From positions 248,001 to 312,000 of the forward strand of contig NZ_DLHM01000004.1 of the NCBI RefSeq assembly GCF_002483205.1: 64,000 nucleotides of DNA. Direction: 5' to 3'. Positions 34,057-42,634 of the stretch are shown here, in pieces; within the stretch, counting starts at the first letter, position 1; each line of letters opens with the position of its first letter. Made by a program: the position numbers and the translations under genes. The stretch is from Flavihumibacter sp. UBA7668. GTDB taxonomy: Bacteria > Bacteroidota > Bacteroidia > Chitinophagales > Chitinophagaceae. The notes beneath the pieces were generated by a model. The model was not told where the DNA came from and searched no databases. It saw only the letters and a program-made list of their open reading frames with translations.

Positions 34057-35251
34057 ATTTACTGAATAACAGACTGGCATTATTGCCGCCAAAGCCAAAA
34101 GAGTTACTAAGAATATGGTTAAGTGTTGTTTGTTGATATTCCTTTGCAGGAACCAATTCAATACCAGGAATTGGTGTCGTAAAATTCAAACCCGGATAAA
34201 TTTCCTGATGGTGTAAACTGAGCACGGAAAATACGGCTTCAATTGCACCGGCAGCTGCAAGGGTATGCCCGGTATATTCTTTGGTTGAACTAAACGGAGG
34301 AATGGAGTCTCCAAATAATCTCCGGATTGCTCGTCCCTCTGATTCATCATTGTTCAATGTGGCAGTTCCATGTGCATTGATATAGGAGATAGCAGCGGGC
34401 TCTAATCCTGATTTTTCAATGGCTCGCTTCATTGCTTCAAAAGCACCGACTCCTTCCGGCGATGGAGCAGTTGGATGAAAGGCTTCATTAAAATTGGAGT
34501 ATCCGCTTAGGATGGCCAGCGGATGATTGCCTGATAGTTGAAGGCCCTTTTCCGTCTCCAGAACAAGGTAGGCCGCCCCTTCGCCCAGATTTAATCCATT
34601 TCTGTTGACATCGAAAGGTTTGCAGAGTTCTTTATCCAGATTTTTCAGACTGTTAAAACCATTCACCGTAAAACGTGTCAGACTATCCACTCCTCCACAG
34701 ACAACTCTGTCCAGATGCCCCTGCTGCAATAATCGCGCACCATATTGTAAAGCATTGGCGGAAGAAGAACAGGCGGTACTGATGGTTGTCATAAAATCCG
34801 TCAGGCCAAACCTGCGAGCCAGGTGCTCTGTTCCGGTTGCACAATCCAAACCGGAAGCCCAATCGGTATCTCCATCAAGTATGCCGGGTTGAATTAATTC
34901 GAAGTAGCGATCTTCTATATCGGTCATACCGCCAACAGTAGTAGCGTTAATAAGTCCTTGTCGAATAAAACCGCTGGGAGTACTGCAGGAAGATAAACAC
35001 TCTTCCAAAGCCAATGCTCCCAGTGCCTGTAATCGACTTTGTTGAAGTTCTCCTCTGTCTGAAAGGGTAGAAAATAGCTCAACCGTTGTATAAGGAACTT
35101 CACCGAATGGAAATTCGGTTTTATGAATACTATTCAGAAAATGTGCGGATTTCAACCCGGATATTCCTGCAACCAGCTTTTCTCTTTGCGCTCTAACACC
35201 AATTCCCAAAGCGGAAACAATGCCTATTCCGGTGATGAAAACGGAGGACAT
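34049..35251 (-). CDS. Beta-ketoacyl-ACP synthase (FabF-like, KAS II type)
   Basis: 400 residues with an intact catalytic triad: C161 (STACSSSANA), H294 (INAHGTATLNND) and H329 (KEYTGHTLAAAG). It extends an ACP-bound acyl or polyene chain by decarboxylative Claisen condensation. It is coupled to an ACP gene upstream (3 bp gap) and to a catalytically dead partner downstream (8 bp overlap). The context with DarA and DarB suggests synthesis of the acyl precursors of a dialkylresorcinol or aryl polyene rather than housekeeping fatty acid synthesis. Confidence 0.88.
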   Translation of the reverse strand: MSSVFITGIGIVSALGIGVRAQREKLVAGISGLKSAHFLNSIHKTEFPFGEVPYTTVELFSTLSDRGELQQSRLQALGALALEECLSSCSTPSGFIRQGLINATTVGGMTDIEDRYFELIQPGILDGDTDWASGLDCATGTEHLARRFGLTDFMTTISTACSSSANALQYGARLLQQGHLDRVVCGGVDSLTRFTVNGFNSLKNLDKELCKPFDVNRNGLNLGEGAAYLVLETEKGLQLSGNHPLAILSGYSNFNEAFHPTAPSPEGVGAFEAMKRAIEKSGLEPAAISYINAHGTATLNNDESEGRAIRRLFGDSIPPFSSTKEYTGHTLAAAGAIEAVFSVLSLHHQEIYPGLNFTTPIPGIELVPAKEYQQTTLNHILSNSFGFGGNNASLLFSKYD

Positions 35252-35254
35252 GCC

Positions 35255-35512
35255 TTATTTTTTTCTGTTGGCCTGAATATATGCTGCCATTGTAGTGATG
35301 GATTCGAAAATTTTCCGGCCTTCCCGGGGATCTTCAATCTTGATTCCATAATTTCTTTCCATCAATACAATCATTTCCAGTGAATCGATGCTGTCAAGTC
35401 CCAAACCTTCTCCAAAAAGCGGACCATTATCATCAATTTCTTCCGGTTGCATCCCCTGCAAATTGAGGGCTTCAATAATCTGTAATTTCAATATGCGCTT
35501 AAAATCTTCCAT
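35255..35512 (-). CDS. Acyl carrier protein
   Basis: 85 residues. The phosphopantetheine attachment site is the Ser in GLGLDSIDSLEMIVL, about residue 41, in a four-helix ACP fold (IKIEDPREGRKIFESITTMA in the last helices). First gene of the minus-strand ketosynthase operon and 71 bp from the divergent darA gene. It is probably specific to this pathway. Confidence 0.92.
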   Translation of the reverse strand: MEDFKRILKLQIIEALNLQGMQPEEIDDNGPLFGEGLGLDSIDSLEMIVLMERNYGIKIEDPREGRKIFESITTMAAYIQANRKK

Positions 35513-35583
35513 GCAAGGGTTTTTGAGGTGTCAAAAATAGCATAATTAGGAAATAATAACGGTTAGGATTTATATTGCAACTT

Positions 35584-36504
35584 ATGGCAATCAGTATTTT
35601 AGTTCTCTACTATTCTCAAAGCGGCCAATTGGGTCAGATACTTGATAACCTGGTCAGTAAAATGGGAGAAAATACAGAAATAACTACTGTGGAATATAAA
35701 CCACAGGTTGAATTCTCTTTCCCCTGGACCAGTCAGACCTTCTTTGATGCGATGCCGGAATCCGTGTTGGAAATTCCGGTGCCCCTGCAACCTATTCACA
35801 TTCCCCAAAAACAATATGATTTGGTTATACTGGGATATCAACCCTGGTTTTTATCTCCTTCCATCCCAACCAGCAGTTTTTTACAATCAGACTATGCCAG
35901 GGTATTGGAGGGAAAACCGGTGATTACGGTTCTTGGAACCCGCAATATGTGGCTGAATGCGCAGGAAAAAGTCAAAGCTCGCCTTCGTCAACTGAATGCC
36001 CGCTTAGTCGGTTCCATTGTGCTGGCAGATACAAACCATAACCTGATTTCACTCCTGACCATCATTCGCTGGAATTTTACCGGTCGTAAAGAAGCCAGCC
36101 GATGGCTCCCCGAGGCCGGGGTTCAAACAGCAGATATCAAGAATGTTGCACGTTTTGGTCCGATTATTCAGCAAGTGGCTGAAAAAAAGCATTGGGATAA
36201 GCTTCAACCAGCCTTATTACAGGAAGGAGCCATCGGTTTAAAGCCCACCCTGATCATATTAGAAAAAAGAGGAATTAAACAGTTTCGGAAGTTTGCCGTA
36301 TATATTCGCCAGAAAGGGGAAAGAGGAAACCCGGATCGCCTGCCAAGGGTATTATTATTTAAGCGGTTGCTCTTAACGGGCATATTCGTTTTATCTCCAA
36401 TATCCGGATTTACAGCTAAAATGGCCAGTCTCTTCAAACAAAGCTCCTTCCGTAAGCAGGTAAACTATTTTAAAGGAATTGACTATGAGAAGGATATGAT
36501 TTAA
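35584..36504 (+). CDS. darA: Dialkylresorcinol condensing enzyme DarA-like
   Basis: About 306 residues from ATG 35584 (MAISILVLYYSQSGQLGQIL); a TTG at 35575 adds three residues and is less likely. The flavodoxin-like N-terminus (YYSQSGQL), the VILGYQPWFLSPSIP stretch and overall length fit the DarA cyclase/aromatase-type proteins of dialkylresorcinol and flexirubin clusters, which condense two ketoacyl chains. The partner DarB gene follows 51 bp later. Assigned from family memory and context. Confidence 0.8.
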   Translation: MAISILVLYYSQSGQLGQILDNLVSKMGENTEITTVEYKPQVEFSFPWTSQTFFDAMPESVLEIPVPLQPIHIPQKQYDLVILGYQPWFLSPSIPTSSFLQSDYARVLEGKPVITVLGTRNMWLNAQEKVKARLRQLNARLVGSIVLADTNHNLISLLTIIRWNFTGRKEASRWLPEAGVQTADIKNVARFGPIIQQVAEKKHWDKLQPALLQEGAIGLKPTLIILEKRGIKQFRKFAVYIRQKGERGNPDRLPRVLLFKRLLLTGIFVLSPISGFTAKMASLFKQSSFRKQVNYFKGIDYEKDMI

Positions 36505-36555
36505 GTGGAATAATTAATAAGTAATATTGCAGAATAATACTAATCAGATTTTTTT

Positions 36556-37692
36556 ATGGGAGATGTGTTTGTTACAAGGCTGGCGAAATATTTACCGAAC
36601 GACCCTGTTAGCAACGATGATATTGAATTATATCTGGGATTGGTGGATGATAAACCTTCAAGAGCTAAACATAAAATTCTAAGTAACAATAAAATACAAA
36701 CCCGCTATTATGCCATCGATAAGGAAGGTAAGAGTACTCATTCGAATGCGGCATTAGGAGCCAAAGCAGTGGAAGGGTTACTGGATGAAAGTTTTACTAA
36801 AAATGATATCGAACTGCTGACTTTTGGTACGATGTCGCCTGAGCAATTATTGCCAAGCCATACGGCTATGGTACATGGTGAACTTGGTTGTCCCCCTACT
36901 GAAATAGTTTCTGTAAGCAGTTCCTGTGCCTCTGGTTTTCAGGCTATGAAGTATGCGTATCTCTCTGTAAAAAATGGTGATATCAAACGGGCAGTTTCCG
37001 GAGCTTCTGAAAAAGTTTCCACCTGGCTGAGAGGAGAAAAATTTGATATGGAAACAGATCGTCTGAAGGAATTGGAAGCGAATCCAATGATTGCTTTCGA
37101 AAAGGACTTCATGCGCTGGATGCTGAGTGATGGTGCCGCGGCTGCATTGCTGGAGGATAAACCCAATGAAAACGGAATCTCCCTGCGGATTGATTTTATT
37201 GATATTAAATCCTACGCCAACGAATTGCCTACCTGTATGTATTCCGGCGCTGTACGTAGTCCGAATGGCAAACTTACCGGATGGCCGGAGTTTCGCCCCG
37301 AAGAATGGGGTAATCAGAGTATCTTTTCATTCAAACAGGATACCCGTTTGCTGGGTGTGAAAATTGTACCAATGGGTGGTTTGTTTATGAAAGAAACCTT
37401 TGAAAAACATCAACTCACGGTGGATGGTATTGATTGGTTTTTACCTCATCTCTCCTCCGATTATTTCAGGGAGCGGATTGTGGATGAGCAATCAAAAATC
37501 GGGCTGTTGTTTCCACCGGAAAAATGGTTTACCAACCTAACCAGAGTAGGTAATGTGGGAAGCGTTTCTCCTTATCTGATACTGGAAGAACTGTTTAACT
37601 CAGGGCAATTGAAAAAAGGACAGAAAATACTGGTGATGATTCCTGAAAGTGCCCGGTTTACCTATATCTATGCGCATTTTACTGTAGTATAA
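36556..37692 (+). CDS. darB: Beta-ketoacyl-ACP synthase III DarB-like
   Basis: 378-residue KAS III. The active-site Cys is C124 (VSSSCASGFQ), with H298 (FLPHLSSDYF) and N333 (TRVGNVGSVSPY) completing the Cys-His-Asn triad. DarB-type ketosynthases join the two acyl chains in dialkylresorcinol synthesis. It follows darA and is 1 bp from the next gene, so they form an operon. Confidence 0.85.
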   Translation: MGDVFVTRLAKYLPNDPVSNDDIELYLGLVDDKPSRAKHKILSNNKIQTRYYAIDKEGKSTHSNAALGAKAVEGLLDESFTKNDIELLTFGTMSPEQLLPSHTAMVHGELGCPPTEIVSVSSSCASGFQAMKYAYLSVKNGDIKRAVSGASEKVSTWLRGEKFDMETDRLKELEANPMIAFEKDFMRWMLSDGAAAALLEDKPNENGISLRIDFIDIKSYANELPTCMYSGAVRSPNGKLTGWPEFRPEEWGNQSIFSFKQDTRLLGVKIVPMGGLFMKETFEKHQLTVDGIDWFLPHLSSDYFRERIVDEQSKIGLLFPPEKWFTNLTRVGNVGSVSPYLILEELFNSGQLKKGQKILVMIPESARFTYIYAHFTVV

Positions 37693-37693
37693 T

Positions 37694-38101
37694 ATGAAAA
37701 AGGAAGAAGTACCACACGATAAAAAAATAATTCATGGAGAAGATAACTCTCTGGTAAAAGTGTTGTACGTCACCAATCAGCAGGGAGAATACGAAACAAC
37801 CCAATACGAAGGATGGGAAGCGGAGAACCTGGCCATGAGTCAGGCCTGGGATGATATAGATGAAAAAGTCACTCAAACGCTTCAGCGGGTGAAAGATGGG
37901 GAGCTTAGTCCGATTGCTTATTTCATGGAGAAAAATCTGATGGATCTGCCCACTTTGTCCAACTATGTTGGCAGTTGGAAATTCTTCGTAAAAAAGCACC
38001 TGACTCCAGCCGGATTTAAAAAACTGTCTCCCAAAAAATTGCAACGGTACGCTTCTGTCTTTAATATTTCAGTAGAAGAACTGAAGCATTTTAACGGGTG
38101 A
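37694..38101 (+). CDS. Conserved hypothetical protein of the dar cluster
   Basis: 135 residues, no signal peptide or membrane segment; probably cytoplasmic. Charged N-terminal half (MKKEEVPHDKKIIHGEDNSLVKVLYVTNQQG) and helical C-terminal half (FFVKKHLTPAGFKKLSPKKLQRYASVF). Not a domain I can name. It lies between darB and the BtrH-like gene, overlapping the latter by 4 bp, so a pathway role is probable. Confidence 0.75.
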   Translation: MKKEEVPHDKKIIHGEDNSLVKVLYVTNQQGEYETTQYEGWEAENLAMSQAWDDIDEKVTQTLQRVKDGELSPIAYFMEKNLMDLPTLSNYVGSWKFFVKKHLTPAGFKKLSPKKLQRYASVFNISVEELKHFNG

Positions 38102-39123
38102 AAAATGCACCCCATCAACTCATGATAATTGATAATTTTCAACATAAGCAATCTGCCCATTGCGAAAGCGGCGTAACACTGGGCTTACTTCGCCATTACG
38201 GAATAGAACTTAGTGAACCGCTCATATTCGGAATTGGTGCGGGCTATTTTTTCGGGCATCTCCCTTTTATTAAAGTCAGTGGAGTTCCAGGAACAACATT
38301 TCGAATCTGGCCGGGCTATATATTCAAAAGAGTGTGCAAGGAGCTGGGGGTTAAAATGAAAGTGGTTTCTTTTTCCAAAAATGAAAAAGGAATGCAGGCG
38401 CTGGATCAGGCATTGGAATCCGGACTTCCGGTTGGCATGCAAACCAGTGTTTTCTATCTGAGCTATTTTCCTCCGGCCTATCGGTTTCATTTCAATGGGC
38501 ATAACCTGATTGCATATGGAAAAGAAGGGAGCGAATATCTGATCAGTGATCCGGTAATGGAAACCGTTACGCGTTTGTCTGCAGCGGACCTTGAGAAGGC
38601 TAGATTTGCCAAAGGTTTTCCGGCTCCCAATGGTCGAATGTATTATCCGGTTCAAACAAAAACTGATTTTGATCTGCCCGGTGCCATAAGAAGAGGAATA
38701 AAAAAAACCTGTTGGTTTATGCTAAGTCCGCCACCGCCTTTTTTTGGTGTTCATGGCATTAAATTCCTTGGTAGAAAAATTAAAAAATATCCGGTAAAAC
38801 TGGAACCGCGCAAAGCCACGCTCTTTATTGGAAATATTATCCGGATGCAGGAAGAAATCGGTACAGGTGGGGGAGGATTTCGATTCCTATATGCAGCCTT
38901 CCTGCAGGAGGCCGCCCAACACCTGAATAATCCGGCTTTACTGGAAGCATCCAAAGAAATGACCAGTATCGGAGATGCCTGGCGAAGTTTTGCATTTGCA
39001 GCTGCAAGAGTTATGAAAGAAAGAAGCGGGAATCTCTCTTCATATGATGAACTCGGCGAAATGCTGATTCAATTAGGCGAAAGAGAGAAAGTATTTTTTA
39101 CCCATCTGAAAACACTGGTCTAG
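38098..39123 (+). CDS. BtrH N-terminal-like protein
   Basis: 341 residues. QHKQSAHCESGVTLGLL near the N-terminus carries a Cys typical of the BtrH/C39-like papain fold, and GHNLIAYGKEGSEYLISDP gives the likely His and Asp of a triad. BtrH transfers an acyl group from ACP in butirosin synthesis, and similar proteins occur in flexirubin/DAR clusters. The start is GTG 38098, overlapping the upstream TGA as GTGA; ATG 38122 (MIIDNFQHK) is an alternative. Precedes an ABC transporter by 7 bp. Confidence 0.75.
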   Translation: MKNAPHQLMIIDNFQHKQSAHCESGVTLGLLRHYGIELSEPLIFGIGAGYFFGHLPFIKVSGVPGTTFRIWPGYIFKRVCKELGVKMKVVSFSKNEKGMQALDQALESGLPVGMQTSVFYLSYFPPAYRFHFNGHNLIAYGKEGSEYLISDPVMETVTRLSAADLEKARFAKGFPAPNGRMYYPVQTKTDFDLPGAIRRGIKKTCWFMLSPPPPFFGVHGIKFLGRKIKKYPVKLEPRKATLFIGNIIRMQEEIGTGGGGFRFLYAAFLQEAAQHLNNPALLEASKEMTSIGDAWRSFAFAAARVMKERSGNLSSYDELGEMLIQLGEREKVFFTHLKTLV

Positions 39124-39130
39124 TTCGTAC

Positions 39131-39865
39131 ATGCTCCAAATACAGCACCTGGAAAAAACCTATAAGAATGCGGTGGAACCATCTCTAAGGGGTCTCTCAC
39201 TCTCTTTTTCAACTACCTGTATAGCTGGTTTGCTGGGGCCTAATGGTGCCGGTAAAACAACCACCATTTCCATTTTGTGTGGATTGGTGAAAGCAGATAG
39301 TGGAGCTGCCAGTTTACTTGGACTCGATGTTATAAAGGATGCAGAAGCAATTAAAAAGAGAATAGGTGTAGTGCCACAGTCAATTGCATTATATCCCACA
39401 CTTACCGCAGTTGAAAATTTTCAGTATATCGGGAAATTATATGGCCTGTCTTCCTCCGTTTTAAAATCGCGTATTACACATTATTTGCAAATTTTCGGAT
39501 TGGAAAAAAGTGCGCAGAAAGCGATCCGTTATTATTCCGGTGGAATGAAAAGAAGAGCTAATATTATTGCGTCGCTTTTGCATGAACCGGAATTATTGAT
39601 ACTGGATGAACCCACGGCCGGCGTGGATGTACAATCCCGTAATATGATCTTACAGTTTCTGCAGGAATACCATCAAATGGGACATGGAATTGTTTACACT
39701 TCCCATTTACTTGAAGAGGCCCAGCAATTATGTGATGAAATCGCTATAATTGATCATGGCCAACTGGTTGTGCAGGGAAGGCCAAAGGAATTGATGCAGA
39801 ACCAGCAGGCAGGAAGTCTGGAGCAGGTATTTTTACAATTAACAGGAAGCAGTCTTCGGGATTGA
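39131..39865 (+). CDS. ABC transporter ATP-binding protein
   Basis: 244 residues. Walker A GPNGAGKTT near residue 36-44, Q-loop near VVPQSIALYP, signature YYSGGMKRR, Walker B LLILDEPTAGVD and switch His in YTSHLLEEA. It energises the permease encoded 1 bp downstream. Proximity to darAB suggests export of the lipid product or an intermediate to the outer membrane. Confidence 0.92.
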   Translation: MLQIQHLEKTYKNAVEPSLRGLSLSFSTTCIAGLLGPNGAGKTTTISILCGLVKADSGAASLLGLDVIKDAEAIKKRIGVVPQSIALYPTLTAVENFQYIGKLYGLSSSVLKSRITHYLQIFGLEKSAQKAIRYYSGGMKRRANIIASLLHEPELLILDEPTAGVDVQSRNMILQFLQEYHQMGHGIVYTSHLLEEAQQLCDEIAIIDHGQLVVQGRPKELMQNQQAGSLEQVFLQLTGSSLRD

Positions 39866-39866
39866 T

Positions 39867-41162
39867 ATGAGAAAAATCATCGCCACTTTTATAAATGAGA
39901 GCAGGTTATTTGCCAAAGATCTGGCAGGGATGGCGCTGTTGTTTCTGATGCCGCTGGCTCTAACGGTTTTGATGGCCTTGATTCAGGATGCACCCTTTCG
40001 GGAATACCAGGATATCCGCTTTGAACTATTATGGGTGGACGAGGACGGTGGGAAAATGGCGCGTCAATTGGGAGAGGGATTTGATTCCATTCCTCAGTTT
40101 CGATTGATAAGGGAATTAGATGGTGCTCCGCTCACCACTCAAAAAGTAAAAGAACTGGTGCAGAAAGGAACATATAAAATGGCCGTGATAGTACCGGAAG
40201 GGGTATCTGCTGAAGTAGCCAATAGTGCTAATCAGGTTGCCAATGAATTGGGCAGTAAAATGGGTGCTCCCGGAAAACTGCCGCAGCGCGAAAGCAGAAA
40301 AGTTGAGCTGCAGATTCTGTTTGATCCGGTAACCAAACAGGCGATGAAACTATCCATACTGAATGCACTGGAAAAACAGGTAACCAGGGTTCAGGCAGAA
40401 ATCATATTAGCGCGACTGGAAGACAGAGTGGATGAGCAGGCAACTGACAGTTCCAATTTGCCCAAACTCAATCTGCAGGAGAAATTAAACGTGGTAAGTA
40501 TAAAAGAAGAAGCTGCAGGAAAGAAGAATGGAGTAAACCTGAATACCAACTCCGTTCAGCACAATGTGCCGGCCTGGGCCTTATTTGGTTTATTTTTTAT
40601 AATCATCCCGATTGCAGGAAATGCCATTCGGGAACGCGAAGATGGTAGTCTGATGCGGATTAAAATGATACCTGGTTCCTATTTCCATATTCTGCTTGGA
40701 AAATTGAGTTTTTATGTGGTATTGGGTGTATTGCAATTTTTTGTGATGCTGGCCGCCGGGTCTTTTTTGATGCCCTTACTGGGATTGCCCTCTCTCCAAA
40801 TTGGATCAGCCTATGGCAGTATCCTGACAACGGTATTGGTTGTGGCCACTACGGCAACGGCGTATGGCGTTTTAATTGGCATCGTTTTTCAAACGCCGAA
40901 CCAGGCACTTCCTTTTGGTGCCATCTCTATTGTAATTTTATCAGCCATTGGCGGGATCTGGGTTCCGGTAGAGATCCTGCCTGCCGGATTGCAAGAGCTT
41001 GCTCAACTATCACCTCTGTATTGGGCGTTGGATTCCATCAATGATCTTTTTCTTCGGGATGGCTCCATCCTGAGTATCTGGAAAAAACTGCTGGTGCTGC
41101 TCTTGTTTGCGGCACTCTTTGTCTTCTTCGCCGGAATTATTGAATCCCGTCGCCGGCGCTAA
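39867..41162 (+). CDS. ABC-2-type transporter permease
   Basis: 431 residues. A first membrane segment (about residues 18-38), a long extracytoplasmic domain (about 40-225), then five to six segments from about 235 to the end (ALFGLFFIIIPIAGNAI and following). This N-out ABC-2 layout occurs in NodJ/NatB-like exporters. Partner of the ATPase 1 bp upstream. Cluster context suggests polyene/dialkylresorcinol export. Confidence 0.88.
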   Translation: MRKIIATFINESRLFAKDLAGMALLFLMPLALTVLMALIQDAPFREYQDIRFELLWVDEDGGKMARQLGEGFDSIPQFRLIRELDGAPLTTQKVKELVQKGTYKMAVIVPEGVSAEVANSANQVANELGSKMGAPGKLPQRESRKVELQILFDPVTKQAMKLSILNALEKQVTRVQAEIILARLEDRVDEQATDSSNLPKLNLQEKLNVVSIKEEAAGKKNGVNLNTNSVQHNVPAWALFGLFFIIIPIAGNAIREREDGSLMRIKMIPGSYFHILLGKLSFYVVLGVLQFFVMLAAGSFLMPLLGLPSLQIGSAYGSILTTVLVVATTATAYGVLIGIVFQTPNQALPFGAISIVILSAIGGIWVPVEILPAGLQELAQLSPLYWALDSINDLFLRDGSILSIWKKLLVLLLFAALFVFFAGIIESRRRR

Positions 41163-41232
41163 TCAATTCCCATCTTTTTTTAAAATGGCTTTGGTGCAAA
41201 GCACTGCTTCTTCAATTTTCCCCTCAATAGGA

Positions 41233-41267
41233 GTTAATAATTAGTATTGTTTGGTTAATAATCAGTA
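41233..41267 (+). promoter_or_regulatory. Tandem 14-bp direct repeats upstream of the ROK gene
   Basis: GTTAATAATTAGTA (41233-41246) and GTTAATAATCAGTA (41254-41267) match at 13 of 14 bases with a 21-bp period, two helical turns, so both would face the same side of the DNA. An operator for the ROK regulator or another factor is plausible but unproven. Confidence 0.45.
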
Positions 41268-41311
41268 ATAATAAAATAACTAGACAAGAATTATTAAAAT
41301 ATTGATATGCT

Positions 41312-41344
41312 TTTGTTAATATTTAAGGAAGTATTCCTAATTTG
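41312..41344 (+). promoter_or_regulatory. Candidate promoter of the ROK gene with a small palindrome
   Basis: TTTG (41312-41315), 22-bp spacer and TAATTTG (41338-41344) resemble the Bacteroidota promoter with one base missing from the -7 box. AGGAA-GTA-TTCCT (41326-41338) is a perfect inverted repeat inside the spacer and could be an operator. The gene start is 50 bp downstream. Confidence 0.4.
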
Positions 41345-41393
41345 TTAAAAATTCGGTTAAGGCTCTGATTTTTTAGGTATAAGTAACCACTGC

Positions 41394-42617
41394 ATGAGTT
41401 CGATTAAGAGAAGGATTATTAAACAGCTTTATTTCGGTAAAAAGCTTTCCGGCACGGATTTATCCGAGCGGATTCATCGCAGCTTACCGGTTACGAATAA
41501 ACTGTTGAGTGAGATGAAGGGGGCTGGCGATGTGGTGGAATTGGGATTTGCCCCTTCAAAAGGGGGGCGCCGTCCCATGTTGTATTCACTGGATAAAAAC
41601 TTTGGTTATATCGTATCAGTTGCAATGGACCAGTTATTTACCAGAATAGGGATTCTCACCATGGATCATGCGTTTGTGACGCCTATTGAGCGGCATGAAC
41701 TGAATTTGGGTAGTGAACCGGAAGCACTGAACATTCTGTGTAATCTGATAGAAAAACATATTCAGGCATCGGGTCTGGATATATCACGGATTATTGGCAT
41801 AGGTATTGGAATGCCCGGTTTTATTGATCTGGAGAAAGGAATCAATTATTCATTTTTCCGCTCGGAGAATGAAAGTTTGCAAAAGTTGCTGCAGGATCGG
41901 CTGCATTTACCTGTTTTCATCGACAATGATTCCAGCCTGGTAGCATTGGCTGAATATCGTTTTGGAGCAGCAAGAGACAAGCGGAATGTAATGGTCGTGA
42001 ATATCAGCTGGGGTATTGGGTTGGGAATGGTATTGAATGGTGAATTGTTCCGGGGCAATAATGGGTTTGCAGGGGAATTCAGTCATATCCCCATTTTCAG
42101 CAGCAACAAATTATGCAGTTGCGGAAAAACCGGATGCCTGGAAACGGAAGCATCCTTATTGGTGTTGGTGGAAAAAGCTATCAAAGGGATTGAGCAGGGA
42201 AAGATAACTAATCTTCCTGCAATCACTGTTTCCAATCCGGAAGAAGCCTGCAATGCAATCATCCGCATGGCATTAAAGGGTGATAAATTCTGTATCGAAT
42301 TGATTTCTGAAATAGGCTATAATATAGGAAGGGGACTTGCTATCCTGATCCATATCCTGAATCCCGAGCTGATTATCCTGAGTGGGCGGGGAGCGGCTGC
42401 AGGAAAATTATGGAGTGCTCCAATTCAACAGGCGATCAATGAACATTCCATACCCCGATTGGCTGAACACACGGCCATTGAAATTTCTTCAGTGGGAATT
42501 AAAGATGAACTCTATGGTGCAGCTGCCCTTGTAATGGAACATTATGACCGGGAAGTGCACAAAAAAACCAAACGTCTGGGAAATATCCAGCCACAAACCT
42601 TCGGAATTTATAATTAA
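41394..42617 (+). CDS. ROK-family transcriptional regulator (NagC/XylR type)
   Basis: 407 residues. N-terminal winged HTH (KRRIIKQLYFGKKLSGTDLSERIHRSLPVTNKLL), then the ROK sugar-kinase-like fold with GIGIGMPGFID, DNDSSLVALAEYRFG, and the Zn-binding CxCGxxGCLE motif at C241, C243, C248. The DNA-binding head makes it a regulator rather than a glucokinase. It sits 17 bp upstream of a SusC gene, so it likely controls the SusC/SusD pair in response to a sugar. Confidence 0.88.
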   Translation: MSSIKRRIIKQLYFGKKLSGTDLSERIHRSLPVTNKLLSEMKGAGDVVELGFAPSKGGRRPMLYSLDKNFGYIVSVAMDQLFTRIGILTMDHAFVTPIERHELNLGSEPEALNILCNLIEKHIQASGLDISRIIGIGIGMPGFIDLEKGINYSFFRSENESLQKLLQDRLHLPVFIDNDSSLVALAEYRFGAARDKRNVMVVNISWGIGLGMVLNGELFRGNNGFAGEFSHIPIFSSNKLCSCGKTGCLETEASLLVLVEKAIKGIEQGKITNLPAITVSNPEEACNAIIRMALKGDKFCIELISEIGYNIGRGLAILIHILNPELIILSGRGAAAGKLWSAPIQQAINEHSIPRLAEHTAIEISSVGIKDELYGAAALVMEHYDREVHKKTKRLGNIQPQTFGIYN

Positions 42618-42634
42618 TCATAAACTCAACTGCA

